From UBA6224 sp963800205 (GTDB lineage: Bacteria > Patescibacteriota > Saccharimonadia > Saccharimonadales > UBA4665): 64,000 nt of DNA. The stretch lies in NCBI GenBank assembly GCA_963800205.1, contig CAWCZQ010000001.1:310001-374000 (forward strand), in the 5' to 3' direction. Positions 16,781 to 25,956 of the stretch are shown here, piece by piece (the stretch's first letter is position 1; each line of letters begins with the position of its first letter). The position numbers and the translations under genes were made by a program. Below the pieces are notes generated by a model. The model ran no database searches and was not told the origin of the DNA. It was given only the letters and a program-made list of their open reading frames with translations.

Positions 16781-18982
16781 GTGCAACCAGGAGTAATTAT
16801 TGTATCCAACCGTTTGCCGGTTAGCGTCAAGCGTGTGAACGGCAAGCTAGAATTTTATCCGAGTGTCGGCGGACTCGCCACCGGCCTATCTTCGTACGCC
16901 AACAATCGACGCAACAAGTGGATTGGTTGGCCGGGACTCAATAGCGACGAACTAACCGAAGATGAGTGCGAAGAAATCACCCACGAATTAAAAAAGCACA
17001 ACTGCTACCCGGTATTTCTCTCGCAGAAACAACTCGATGACTACTACAATGGGTTTAGCAACAGTATTCTCTGGCCGGCTTTTCATGAGTTGCCGGTTAC
17101 CAGCGAGGCATCCACCGCCCATTGGAACGCCTACAAGCAAGTCAATAATCAGTTTTGTGAAGCGGTACTGGCGCTCAGTACCAAAGGTAGCACCATTTGG
17201 GTACACGATTATCAGCTGCTACTACTACCGAGCATGCTCCGCCAACATCGCCCTTCCGACAAAATTGGCTTTTTCCTACACATTCCCTTCCCCCGCGCCG
17301 AACCGTTTCAAAATATTCCCCACCACGTCAAACTGCTCAACGGTTTAATAGGGGCTGATTTGCTCGGTTTTCACACCGAATCTTATGTAGAGAATTTCTT
17401 GGCATGCTGCCAGCAAACTGGTGCCGGCATCATCGGCGATCGCAAGCTTCTCTTGCCCGACCGAGTGGTGCGCGTTACCGATTTCCCCATGGGAATTGAT
17501 TACGGCAAATTTGCCCGCGCCACCAAGCAACGATCGGTTCGCGCGGAAGTCCTCAAACTGAAGGCCAAATATGGTCGTAAAAAGATAGTGCTGACCGTCG
17601 ACCGGCTGGACCCCACCAAAGGTCTTGTCGAACGACTGGAAGCGTACCGTGACTTTTTGCGGCACAACCCATCTATGCATGGCAAAGTTGTCATGGTCAT
17701 GCTAGCCGTGCCTTCTCGCACCGAAATTGCCGAATATCAAGCACTCAAAAAAAGGCTTGAGAAGCTCGTCAAAGATGTCAATAAAGAGTTTGGCACGATC
17801 CGCTGGCAGCCAGTCGATTACATGTTTAAGTCCGTACCATTCGATCAGTTAACGGCGCTGTATCGTCACGCCGATGTGGCGTTTATTGCACCAATTAAAG
17901 ATGGAATGAATCTCGTCGCCAAAGAGTATCTCGCGACGAAGCCTAAAAATAGTGGCGTCCTCATTCTCAGCGAAACCGCCGGCGCTGCTGAGGAACTCAA
18001 AGACGCTATTATCGTCAATCCGCACGAAAAAGGCTCACTGCAACACGGCCTTACCCACGCCCTCATGGGCCGGCCCAAAGAACTACGTGAGCGGGCTCGT
18101 TCGATGCAACACCGTATTGCCAACTTTACCGTCCACGATTGGGCGGGCACCTTTATGAATTCACTGCAACAAGCCAAGCCATCGCACCTCTCTGGCAGTA
18201 GTCACTTTACTCATCATTTGTCCGACAGCCGTCGAAAAGAACTGCTAACAGCTTATGAGGCAAGTAAGCGCCGTGTCTTACTGTTTGACTACGACGGGGT
18301 GCTGGCGCCGTTTCGCAGTAAGCCAGCCGATGCCAAACCGGACGCCAATATCATTAAAAAATTGCATAAATTGAGTGATAAAAGCGGCAACCACGTCGTC
18401 TTGATCAGTGGCCGTCCATCGACAGATTTACAAGACTGGTTTGGCGATAGCCTACCCAACGTCACGCTGATTGCCGAGCACGGAGCGTTTGCGCGGCCAA
18501 AAGGTGGTAAACGCTGGCGCCCCACCACCGATGTTGACCTTAACTGGAAAGAGGAAGTCCAGAAAATCCTCGAAACCTACACTGCCAAAACACCCGGCTC
18601 AACCTATGAAGCCAAAGAAGCTTCGGTTGTGTGGCACTATCGTCGGGCAAGCCCCTACTACGCCCAAAAACATTTGGTTATCGTAAAGCGTTTGCTTAAT
18701 CGTCTCGCCAAGCAGTATCCTATCCTGGTCGAACAAGGCAACATGATCCTCGAGGTTCGTACTGACGGCGTACATAAAGGCTCGGCAGCTCTTGATATCC
18801 TACAACAGCAAACCGACTTTATCCTGGCCATCGGCGATGACGTCACCGACGAAGATATGTTTGAACACCTTCCCGGATGGGCCTACACCATCAAAGTAGG
18901 CCGAGGTCGCACCGCGGCCCGCTTCCGCCTGTCGAATGTCGCCACCGCCCAAGACCTGCTCTCCAAACTAGCTCGGAAGTAG
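16781..18982 (+). CDS. Fused trehalose-6-phosphate synthase / phosphatase
   Basis: 733 aa. Residues 1 to ~470 are a GT20 synthase (OtsA): IIVSNRLPVSV, VHDYQLLLLP, GFFLHIPFPRAEPF, VDRLDPTKGLVERL and DGMNLVAKEYLA. It joins glucose from a nucleotide sugar to glucose-6-phosphate. Residues ~490-733 are a HAD phosphatase (OtsB): LLFDYDGVLAPF, LISGRPSTDLQDWFG, GDDVTDEDMFE. The fusion would make trehalose in two steps without releasing the intermediate, for osmotic or desiccation protection. Start is GTG, supported by the TATAAT just upstream. The fused order OtsA-OtsB is known in eukaryotes and some bacteria. It overlaps the end of mutM by 15 bp. Confidence 0.93.
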   Translation: MQPGVIIVSNRLPVSVKRVNGKLEFYPSVGGLATGLSSYANNRRNKWIGWPGLNSDELTEDECEEITHELKKHNCYPVFLSQKQLDDYYNGFSNSILWPAFHELPVTSEASTAHWNAYKQVNNQFCEAVLALSTKGSTIWVHDYQLLLLPSMLRQHRPSDKIGFFLHIPFPRAEPFQNIPHHVKLLNGLIGADLLGFHTESYVENFLACCQQTGAGIIGDRKLLLPDRVVRVTDFPMGIDYGKFARATKQRSVRAEVLKLKAKYGRKKIVLTVDRLDPTKGLVERLEAYRDFLRHNPSMHGKVVMVMLAVPSRTEIAEYQALKKRLEKLVKDVNKEFGTIRWQPVDYMFKSVPFDQLTALYRHADVAFIAPIKDGMNLVAKEYLATKPKNSGVLILSETAGAAEELKDAIIVNPHEKGSLQHGLTHALMGRPKELRERARSMQHRIANFTVHDWAGTFMNSLQQAKPSHLSGSSHFTHHLSDSRRKELLTAYEASKRRVLLFDYDGVLAPFRSKPADAKPDANIIKKLHKLSDKSGNHVVLISGRPSTDLQDWFGDSLPNVTLIAEHGAFARPKGGKRWRPTTDVDLNWKEEVQKILETYTAKTPGSTYEAKEASVVWHYRRASPYYAQKHLVIVKRLLNRLAKQYPILVEQGNMILEVRTDGVHKGSAALDILQQQTDFILAIGDDVTDEDMFEHLPGWAYTIKVGRGRTAARFRLSNVATAQDLLSKLARK

Positions 18983-19843
18983 CTGACAAACCGGACAGAT
19001 ATGCGTACCGCGGCCGGCGACGCGAGTCTTCTCTATGACGGTGCCGCAGCGGTGGCATGGCTGTCCTTCGCGCCGAAACACTTTCGCAAATTGCAGGTAA
19101 CTCCCCTTACGTCCCTCGGCATCGACATAGTTTTTATCTGATGAACCGCCCTGAGCGATAGACAGTGCCAACACTTCCACGATTGACGTATGGAGGTCAC
19201 GAATCTGCACCGGCGATACATCCTTGACCCTAGTGCTCGGATGCAGTCGCGCACCCCACAGGCTTTCATCGGCGTAGATATTGCCTATGCCGGCAATGAC
19301 AGTCTGATCCAAAAGCGCCGCCTTGATGGTCGTGTTTGGTCGGCGTTGCAGCCGCTCTTGCAATACCTGCCAGGTAAATTCCGCCTCTAGTGGCTCCGGC
19401 CCTACTTTTTTCATAAAATCAATATGTGGCACTTCTACCGTTGGCAGCAAACGCATCCAGCCGAACTTACGTTGATCGTTAAAAAAAAGGCGACCGCCAT
19501 CAGCAAACGTCAGTGTGGCGCGCGTTGATTTGTCTGGAAGCGTAGCGATTAAACTATCGTTTGGGTGGCCGGCTCCGAAATGCTCAGTAGCGCTATGGAA
19601 CACCAGCTGGCCAGTCATTTTAAGATGTACCACTAGTGTGTAATCGCTCGAAAGGTCTATAAGTAGCACTTTGGCGCGGCGCCGGACTGCTTTCACTCTT
19701 GCTCCCACTAAAAATTGCGCCACATCGGAAGGCGCATTAGGAAAATTTTTTTCATTGTCATAATCGACGTGTTTAATAATTCGGCCTGGCAACAACCGTT
19801 GTAAACCCAAGCGAACCGTCTCCACTTCCGGAAGCTCTGGCAT
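18968..19843 (-). CDS. mutM: Formamidopyrimidine-DNA glycosylase
   Basis: 291 aa with the obligatory N-terminus (M)PELPEVETVRLGLQ, where Pro is the catalytic imine-forming residue and Glu assists. It continues with VVHLKMTGQL and QTVIAGIGNIYADE, and ends in an intact zinc finger, CxxC then CxxC 16 residues later (CHRCG...CPVCQ). It removes 8-oxoguanine and FapyG from DNA. The zinc ligands are complete here, unlike the cofactor ligands of the UDG and DnaG in this window. Extended -10 TGC TACAAT ends 6 nt before the ATG. Confidence 0.95.
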   Translation of the reverse strand: MPELPEVETVRLGLQRLLPGRIIKHVDYDNEKNFPNAPSDVAQFLVGARVKAVRRRAKVLLIDLSSDYTLVVHLKMTGQLVFHSATEHFGAGHPNDSLIATLPDKSTRATLTFADGGRLFFNDQRKFGWMRLLPTVEVPHIDFMKKVGPEPLEAEFTWQVLQERLQRRPNTTIKAALLDQTVIAGIGNIYADESLWGARLHPSTRVKDVSPVQIRDLHTSIVEVLALSIAQGGSSDKNYVDAEGRKGSYLQFAKVFRREGQPCHRCGTVIEKTRVAGRGTHICPVCQLLPS

Positions 19844-19849
19844 ATAACT

Positions 19850-19858
19850 ATTGTAGCA
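19850..19858 (-). promoter_or_regulatory. Extended -10, leaderless mutM start
   Basis: The minus strand reads TGC-TACAAT, ending 6 nt upstream of the mutM ATG. Confidence 0.55.
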
Positions 19859-19861
19859 AGG

Positions 19862-20527
19862 CTACTGCTCGGCGGCGGAAAAGTGATGGCTGGCAATAGC
19901 CGCCAAAGCAATTTCACCCGTATCGTATTCGCCACCCTTAACGATACTTAGATTTTCCCTACCCGTCAGAACGTCTTGTAATAAATCTAAGGCTTCTTCG
20001 GCAGATTGTTGCTCTGCAACATCGTAAACTTCGGCCGATGTCTCGCCCATTACTTTTAACGATAGAGCGGTTATAATAACTGAACCATCATCCATAGCAA
20101 CGTTCTTTTCACCACTACCTATGGCTATCGATAGAAGAGTTGAGGTAAGCTCTACACGATATTCATCTATATCGTATCGCTCTGCCACGGCATCACCGTA
20201 AAATCCAACAGCTCGTGCCATGGTCTGTACTCTTTCGCTATTTGAGCCTGTACTGTCGAGGCGATTAGCTTTGTCTGCTGGAATAACGTGAATATCCCCG
20301 CTTCCATCTGCCTCGTCGATTATTTTCTTGAGTTCTTTGCACTTATCCAGATATCGCTCTTCCCATTCTGAGAGTATCGATACTTCTTTTTTTTGTTCGT
20401 TGGTTTTTGGCGCCATTAGTCGCTCTACTTCTTCGGGAGTTACAGCGGCCGGTTTGTCTCCATCAAACAACGAATGCTCCACCGCTACTTCTTGCGGGTG
20501 AATTTCGTGAAGAATGGAGGGATTCAT
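19862..20527 (-). CDS. Hypothetical acidic protein (221 aa)
   Basis: A soluble acidic protein with a helical N-terminal half (EEVERLMAPKTNEQKKEVS, EWEERYLDKCKELKKIIDEA) and a C-terminal half that looks alpha/beta. No motif recognised. The stop lies 18 bp before the mutM start, and the mutM -10 sits in that gap. The start region has AAGTAAAAT just upstream but spacing is unclear. It is divergent from the 79-aa gene across 111 bp. It resembles other lineage-restricted acidic proteins of this window in composition only. Confidence 0.55.
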   Translation of the reverse strand: MNPSILHEIHPQEVAVEHSLFDGDKPAAVTPEEVERLMAPKTNEQKKEVSILSEWEERYLDKCKELKKIIDEADGSGDIHVIPADKANRLDSTGSNSERVQTMARAVGFYGDAVAERYDIDEYRVELTSTLLSIAIGSGEKNVAMDDGSVIITALSLKVMGETSAEVYDVAEQQSAEEALDLLQDVLTGRENLSIVKGGEYDTGEIALAAIASHHFSAAEQ

Positions 20528-20638
20528 ATTTATTTTACTTATGCTTAGGGTTACTTACCTATTAAATATACTCGGGCTTCGTCGAATTACAATCATATTT
20601 TTCGTGGCTTTTATCACTAGTTCGGTACAATAAAAGTA

Positions 20639-20878
20639 ATGGATAGTATCTTTAACGTATTGGCTGACAAAAATTTTGATGAGCCAGAAGAAATCCGCGA
20701 AATCAAACGCTATATTCAGGCTACCTACGACAGTACGGTATCTGTCGAGATACGAGACAAAGATATCATTCTAGTGGTCAAGAGTGCGGCACTTGCATCT
20801 CGCCTCCGGCACGACCAACAAAATATTGCACGGGCCGCCAAAACCGATAAACGGCTGGTGTTCCGAATTAATAACTAG
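20639..20878 (+). CDS. Small protein, possibly DUF721/DciA-like
   Basis: 79 aa. The C-terminal half (VSVEIRDKDIILVVKSAALA, then SRLRHDQQNIARAA) recalls the pattern of DUF721/DciA proteins, where a strand pair is followed by a short helix with an L-R pair; DciA helps load the replicative helicase. The match is by eye and weak. TACAAT ends 7 nt before the ATG, consistent with a leaderless mRNA and supporting this start. The stop abuts the end of the convergent 184-aa gene with no gap. Confidence 0.5.
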   Translation: MDSIFNVLADKNFDEPEEIREIKRYIQATYDSTVSVEIRDKDIILVVKSAALASRLRHDQQNIARAAKTDKRLVFRINN

Positions 20879-21433
20879 CTAAAAATCGACATCTTGGGTT
20901 AGGGTGTCGTAATCGGGGATTTGTTTTTGGAACAACTCTTGTACCACGTCAACGTTTCCCTGGAAGGTACGCTGGCCACAGTCCGTCGACCAAAAGTGCT
21001 GGATAACATCGCCACTATCACCAACGATTTCGTAGGTCACTCGCTGACCGAGCGCACAGTATCCACTCTCATCACGCAAGCTTTCATCACTGTTGCCTTG
21101 GGTATAATTGCCGCTAATTCGCAGGCCCCGTAAGAAATCACGATAGGCAGCTTCGCTCATAGCGTAGCCTTTGCTGCGGACGACATCGCCTTGGTAACCG
21201 CGGTATAGAGTGAGTCGAGACTCGTCACGGCCGACAACCACTTCAACTTCACGGTGATTTTGTGGTGCTTGGATGGCATTCTTAATAACCATACGCATGG
21301 TCGTGCCGCCGTTGGCATAGTCTTCGAGCTGTTTTTGCTCAGGCTGTGGCTCGCCTCCGCCGGACAGTAGTCGGATGATAATAAAGATTATCACCGCTAT
21401 CGCAACCAGTAATCCAATAATGTATCGTCTCAT
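20879..21433 (-). CDS. Membrane-anchored extracytoplasmic protein (184 aa)
   Basis: One N-terminal membrane helix (about residues 5-23, IIGLLVAIAVIIFIIIRLL), then a soluble domain of ~150 residues with two cysteines (SGYCALG, STDCGQR) that could pair outside the cell. No lipobox Cys, so an uncleaved anchor is more likely than a lipoprotein. No family recognised, though short anchored proteins with this layout are common in Saccharibacteria. The ATG has a weak GAGAGTT Shine-Dalgarno. Confidence 0.6.
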   Translation of the reverse strand: MRRYIIGLLVAIAVIIFIIIRLLSGGGEPQPEQKQLEDYANGGTTMRMVIKNAIQAPQNHREVEVVVGRDESRLTLYRGYQGDVVRSKGYAMSEAAYRDFLRGLRISGNYTQGNSDESLRDESGYCALGQRVTYEIVGDSGDVIQHFWSTDCGQRTFQGNVDVVQELFQKQIPDYDTLTQDVDF

Positions 21434-21483
21434 AGGTAACTCTCTGGCTACTACAATATCACATTAGCACAAGCTTTGCAAGA

Positions 21484-22059
21484 CTACTCAGGGCTCGTAA
21501 CATCGGTCAGTGCCGCTTTGAACTGCTCGATATCTTTATATACAATCGCCTTCATGCCAATATCTTCTGCTGCCGTACAGTTGCGCTCCTGATCGTCGGT
21601 AAAGATTGCGTCACTGGCGTCGACCGATAGATCCTGCAGTACCGCCTCGTACGCCCGGGGGTCGGGCTTGATAAAGCCAGTATGCCCCGACAATACGAGA
21701 GAATCAAAAAGCTGCCGCTGCTTCGGAGCGAATTTATGCTCCAGCCATTCCCCTGCCACGTTAGAAAGCATGCCAATTTTATAGTGTGGTTTTAGCGAAG
21801 CCTCGATGTAATCCAGTAATTCTTCATTAATCACCGTTTGCTCGATTTGTTTACGGAACTCGGCTGGCGATACCCCGGCCATGTCGGCAATACTACGAAC
21901 ATATTCATCATATCCAAGCAATCCGGCATCCGTCTGGCGATTGAGATCGGTGGCTTGCTTGAATAACTCGGCGTTGTCGCCGAAATATTTGCGCTTAAAT
22001 GGCAGCCAACCATCGACAACCAGCACGCCAAAACAATCAAATACAATTGCTCTCACCAT
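21484..22059 (-). CDS. HAD-superfamily hydrolase
   Basis: 191 aa with all HAD motifs: I, VFDCFGVLV (the second Asp is Gly, as in several epoxide-hydrolase-like HADs); II, LSNVAGEW; III, KPDPRAYEAVL; IV, FTDDQERNCTAA. Probably a small-molecule phosphatase or dehalogenase-like enzyme of the YihX/HAD-IA type. Substrate unknown. On the minus strand TACAAT ends 6 nt before the ATG. It is divergent from the 153-aa membrane gene; both promoters fit in 55 bp. Confidence 0.8.
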   Translation of the reverse strand: MVRAIVFDCFGVLVVDGWLPFKRKYFGDNAELFKQATDLNRQTDAGLLGYDEYVRSIADMAGVSPAEFRKQIEQTVINEELLDYIEASLKPHYKIGMLSNVAGEWLEHKFAPKQRQLFDSLVLSGHTGFIKPDPRAYEAVLQDLSVDASDAIFTDDQERNCTAAEDIGMKAIVYKDIEQFKAALTDVTSPE

Positions 22060-22114
22060 GTACTTATTGTACGTGAGCTAGCGCAAACCTCCCAGTCACG
22101 CTACAATTAAATCG

Positions 22115-22576
22115 ATGAAAATACGTTACCAAACGGGCATAGCAGCGATGATTCAATTCGTTATAATCGCGCTACTGAACTTCGTTGGTGCCGTCATAAA
22201 TATCGTCGTGGAGTGTCATGACGCCTCGAGTGGCTACGAGTGTGCCAGCTCGGCGGCAATCGACATGGTCTACGTTATTCTGCTGGCCGGATGGTTCGGT
22301 TTTATCTGGGTGCTGGCCTATGCCGCCCAACAACGGCGTGACCACCGGTTAGCCGCCATCCTGATGGGCGCCGAGGCCATGGTATTAGTCGTGTCTCTCT
22401 TTAACGCCAAACACTACCCGAACCTGCTCGGGCTAATTACCAGCCTGGTCGATGCAGCCTTTGCTGTTTGGATTATATTCTTGGCATTTCGACTTATCCG
22501 CGCCAAAGGCGGCCGGATTCGCACCAGCACTTCTTCTCGGCCAAGGCGGCGACCAGGCTCGACGCAACCCGAGTAA
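22115..22576 (+). CDS. Four-helix membrane protein (153 aa)
   Basis: Four predicted membrane helices (about residues 7-29, 46-67, 77-96, 101-126) and a basic Arg/Ser-rich cytoplasmic tail (RPRRRPGSTQPE). No transporter signature seen. Two Cys (ECHDASSGYECAS) sit in the first external loop and could pair. TACAAT ends 7 nt before the ATG, so it is probably leaderless. Function unknown. Confidence 0.6.
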   Translation: MKIRYQTGIAAMIQFVIIALLNFVGAVINIVVECHDASSGYECASSAAIDMVYVILLAGWFGFIWVLAYAAQQRRDHRLAAILMGAEAMVLVVSLFNAKHYPNLLGLITSLVDAAFAVWIIFLAFRLIRAKGGRIRTSTSSRPRRRPGSTQPE

Positions 22577-22585
22577 GCCTCAAAT

Positions 22586-22840
22586 TTATTCACATAGTTG
22601 TGTCACAAAATAATTTTTGGTCGGTTGATCACAAAATTGTTTCTTAATATCGAGCTTTGTTTCTGCTGTCTGCTGAATAGTTGTTATGCGCTGCTCGACG
22701 CGCTGAGCAAATGTTACTGCCTGCCAGGTTAGTACTGCCAGCACTACTACTAAGCTAAGCAAGAAAATAGTTAGTACGGCGAGGAGGACTTTTATGAAGC
22801 GTAGCTGACGACGGAGATCTCGTTGCAGTGATTCATCCAT
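22586..22840 (-). CDS. Single-helix membrane protein (84 aa)
   Basis: A basic N-terminus (QRDLRRQLRFIK), one membrane helix (about residues 15-40), then a likely coiled-coil stretch (AQRVEQRITTIQQTAETKLD) and two cysteines near the end (QFCDQ, QLCE). Membrane-anchored with the C-terminus probably outside. No family recognised. It converges on the 153-aa gene with 9 bp between. Confidence 0.5.
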   Translation of the reverse strand: MDESLQRDLRRQLRFIKVLLAVLTIFLLSLVVVLAVLTWQAVTFAQRVEQRITTIQQTAETKLDIKKQFCDQPTKNYFVTQLCE

Positions 22841-22871
22841 ACATCAATCGCAGTCCTGGCACTGGTCCCAT

Positions 22872-23165
22872 TTATCCTAAGTAATTTTCTGGTCCTGGGT
22901 ATTCAGGCTGTGGCATGGTGGGCGGCAGAGTGACTCGTCCCGAGTAGTGAGCGGACGCGACTCGTCGGTTATTTACAAAATCACCGAGACTACGCAGGCT
23001 CGTTTCTGCCGGGTTCATCCTGAGATCAATAGCAGTATCAGGGGAGGTTTCTTTACTAACTTGAGCAGGAATATTTGCCCACTGTTCCGCAGCGGCCACC
23101 CCCGCGGCAATCATGCGTTGATTCTGCGCATCTTCATCGCCGTTAGCAACCAGTGTCTCTGCCAT
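22872..23165 (-). CDS. Hypothetical protein (97 aa)
   Basis: A soluble Ala- and Pro-containing protein starting MAETLVANGDEDAQNQRM with a C-terminus rich in Pro/Tyr/Gly (MPQPEYPGPENYLG). No known domain. It lies just downstream of polA and upstream of the 84-aa gene on the same strand. A purine run AGGGGG lies about 9 nt before the ATG and may act as a Shine-Dalgarno. Confidence 0.45.
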   Translation of the reverse strand: MAETLVANGDEDAQNQRMIAAGVAAAEQWANIPAQVSKETSPDTAIDLRMNPAETSLRSLGDFVNNRRVASAHYSGRVTLPPTMPQPEYPGPENYLG

Positions 23166-23266
23166 ATAAAACCCCCTATGTTATCTCCGAGACTTTATGG
23201 CTCATGCCCACACGCCTCTAGTGCTTGTAGTGTGTCAGGAGTTCTTCAAAGAGACTGTAAGAAAGG

Positions 23267-25924
23267 TTACAGTTCACCCCAGTTAACGGCAGTTGTCACG
23301 TCCACAGTTAGCTTGACCGGCAGCTCATAGACGCTTTCCATGGTTTCCTTCAGGATTGTGGCGACCCGCTCTGCCACCTCGGCTGGGCACTCGACCAGTA
23401 TTGAGTCGTGAATTTGCAGCAGCATGCGACAGTCATTGTGCTGATCGCGCAATCGCTGCTCGACCTGCACCATAGCGAGCTTCATAATATCTGCTTCGGT
23501 GCCCTGGATTGGCATATTAATGGCCGCTCGTTCGGCAGCGCTTCTGACCATAAAATTACTACTGTGGATGTCTGGCATTGGCCGGCGGCGACCAAACAGT
23601 GTTTCGACGTAGCCATCTTGCTTGGCCGCTTCTTTAATTTTGTCCATGTACGTAAACAGCGGCCGACGTAAGTCTTTGTAGCGATCAATAAAGCTTACCG
23701 CCTGATCACGAGTCATGCCAGCGGCAACTCCTAAGCCATGCGGGCTCATGCCGTAGAGAATGCCAAAGTTGATAACCTTCGCCGCTCGACGCATTTGCTT
23801 GGTAACATCTTCTGGCAAACGGCCATATACCTGAGCGGCCGTGGCTGTGTGAATGTCTGTATCACGATTAAACATTTCGATAAGCTCAGTGTCGTCGGCC
23901 AGTACCGCTGCTAGGCGCAATTCAAATTGGCTATAATCGGCACTTACTAATTTGTTACCAGGCTCCGCCACAAAGGCTGTCCTGATATGACGGCCAAGCT
24001 CGGTCCGGACCGGAATGTTCTGCAAATTAGGGTCGGTGCTACTGAGCCGTCCAGTTTGGGCAATCGTGAGATTAAAACTCGTGTGGATTCTGGAGTCTTC
24101 ATCGACCAGCTTTGGCAACGTATCAACGTAGGTATTCTTGAGTTTCGTTACCTCACGCCAGGCCGTAATCATATCGATAATTTCGTGCTGGCCCCGTAGC
24201 TTATCAAGTTCGCTGGCGGCAGTGCTGTAGCCAGTTTTGCCTTTTTTGATTCCCTGCGTCGGCAACTTGAGGGTATTAAAGAGTACGTCGGCCAATTGAG
24301 CCGGACTACCGATGGTAAACTCGCGTTCGGCAATGCCATAAATCTGCTGCTCTAGGTCGGAGATAGTATCATTAATTTGTCCAGAAAATTCGTGGAGGTA
24401 ATCTACATCGAGTCGAATACCGGCATCTTCCATGCGGGCGAGGACCGGTATTACCGGCCATTCGATGGTTGCCGCCAGCTCTGCTACCTTGGGCATATCG
24501 GCTAGTTCGGCGCTTTGCTGCTGGTGCAGACCACGTAGCACTGCGATGAGTTCGGGGGCGCGACTACATAGTTCATCGGTATCCATATCTTCTAGTGGCG
24601 AGCCTTCGTAGCCAAGATCACTTTGGGCGAGTCCCGTCAGCGTTTGTTCGCGGCGTAAGCTATTGAGCAGAAATGCCCCGATCAGCACATCATGAGCAAC
24701 CTCGGGCAGCTCTTTGATGCCTAGCTGCAGCAGCAATTGCATTGTTTGCTTTACGTCGTAGCCCACTATCGGCCGTTTCGCTGCTTGTAACAATGCCACC
24801 ACCTTGGTATGGGTCACGGTAGCAAGGTCGATGGTATAGACGGTTTTGGCAGAGTCACTCAGTATCAACAGCTGAGGATTACGCCCATGTTTACCAGCTG
24901 CGCGGCTATGCACTACCAGTGGCTCGTCGCCGTGTAATTTCATGGCCTCAAGCTGATCATCGGAATTCACAAAGCTGTTATTACCAGGTTGCAGTGCCGC
25001 TGCACCAGTAGATTCGTGGTGCTGCTCGATAGCGGTTTGCATGACTTCCGGCAGTTGTCGTGCCAACGATTTAAATTCGAGCTTTTGCAGTAAGTGCAGC
25101 ACTTTTTCGGCTTGCACCTTGCTACCGTCTACTTCGCTCAAATCTAGTGTCATCGGAGCATCAATCCAGATAGCTGCCAGTTTCTTGCTCAATTCGGCCG
25201 ACTCTTTGCCGGCTACCAGTTTTTTACGCCAGGTGTCTTTGATAAGGTCAATGTTGTCGAAGATATTTTCGAGTGTCTTGTACTCGGTAAGCAGCTGTTT
25301 GGCAGCCACCGGTCCCACGCCCGGTACGCCAGGGATATTATCCGAGCTATCACCGACCAGGGCTTTGTAGTCCAAAAATTGTTCAACCGCTATGCCGTAC
25401 TTGGCTTCGAAGCTTTTGGGGCTGTACAAATGTATATCACTGAATCCCCGCTTGAGCGCGTAGACTTTTGTATGACTATTAACCACTTGTAGCAGATCGA
25501 GATCAGAGGTAATCAGCATAGTTTCGATATTTTGCTGGCCGGCCTGGTGCGCCAAGGTGCCCATAATGTCATCGGCTTCGTAATCATCAAGCTCGTACAG
25601 CGGCCAGCCGAAAGCGTCTAGCAACTCATGCAAGATAGGAATTTGTTCGTAAAAATCCGGTGGAGCCGGCTTGCGGCCCGCCTTGTACGCAGGATATAGT
25701 TCGAGTCTTTTACGAATGTTTGTCTTGGGTTTATCCCAGGCGACGGCGACATAATCCGGCTTGAGCTGCTTGATTACCTCGAGTGCCATCGTGGCAAAAC
25801 CGTAGACGCCGCCTGTCGGCGTGCCTTCTTTCGTCGCAAGATTTGGCATGGCGTAATACCCCCGATAAAACACCGACTTACCGTCGATAATGGCGAGTTT
25901 TTTACGGCTCCCTTTTTCTTCCAT
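23267..25924 (-). CDS. polA: DNA polymerase I
   Basis: 885 aa. Residues 1-295 are the 5'-3' exonuclease/FEN domain (IIDGKSVFYRGYYAM, SDLDLLQVV, GDSSDNIPGVPGVG). The middle segment sits where the 3'-5' proofreading domain should be but lacks its DxE motif (PLVVHSRAAGK), so proofreading is probably absent. The polymerase domain is complete: motif A DYSQFELR, motif B RRAAKVINFGILYG, motif C QIHDSILVEC. Motif C keeps the catalytic Asp but has Ser where Klenow has Glu883. Known role: Okazaki-fragment maturation and repair synthesis. TATACT ends 6 nt before the ATG; the intervening GAGGAT could also serve as Shine-Dalgarno. Confidence 0.95.
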   Translation of the reverse strand: MEEKGSRKKLAIIDGKSVFYRGYYAMPNLATKEGTPTGGVYGFATMALEVIKQLKPDYVAVAWDKPKTNIRKRLELYPAYKAGRKPAPPDFYEQIPILHELLDAFGWPLYELDDYEADDIMGTLAHQAGQQNIETMLITSDLDLLQVVNSHTKVYALKRGFSDIHLYSPKSFEAKYGIAVEQFLDYKALVGDSSDNIPGVPGVGPVAAKQLLTEYKTLENIFDNIDLIKDTWRKKLVAGKESAELSKKLAAIWIDAPMTLDLSEVDGSKVQAEKVLHLLQKLEFKSLARQLPEVMQTAIEQHHESTGAAALQPGNNSFVNSDDQLEAMKLHGDEPLVVHSRAAGKHGRNPQLLILSDSAKTVYTIDLATVTHTKVVALLQAAKRPIVGYDVKQTMQLLLQLGIKELPEVAHDVLIGAFLLNSLRREQTLTGLAQSDLGYEGSPLEDMDTDELCSRAPELIAVLRGLHQQQSAELADMPKVAELAATIEWPVIPVLARMEDAGIRLDVDYLHEFSGQINDTISDLEQQIYGIAEREFTIGSPAQLADVLFNTLKLPTQGIKKGKTGYSTAASELDKLRGQHEIIDMITAWREVTKLKNTYVDTLPKLVDEDSRIHTSFNLTIAQTGRLSSTDPNLQNIPVRTELGRHIRTAFVAEPGNKLVSADYSQFELRLAAVLADDTELIEMFNRDTDIHTATAAQVYGRLPEDVTKQMRRAAKVINFGILYGMSPHGLGVAAGMTRDQAVSFIDRYKDLRRPLFTYMDKIKEAAKQDGYVETLFGRRRPMPDIHSSNFMVRSAAERAAINMPIQGTEADIMKLAMVQVEQRLRDQHNDCRMLLQIHDSILVECPAEVAERVATILKETMESVYELPVKLTVDVTTAVNWGEL

Positions 25925-25956
25925 ATCCTCAGTATACAGGGTTCATCAGAAGTAAC

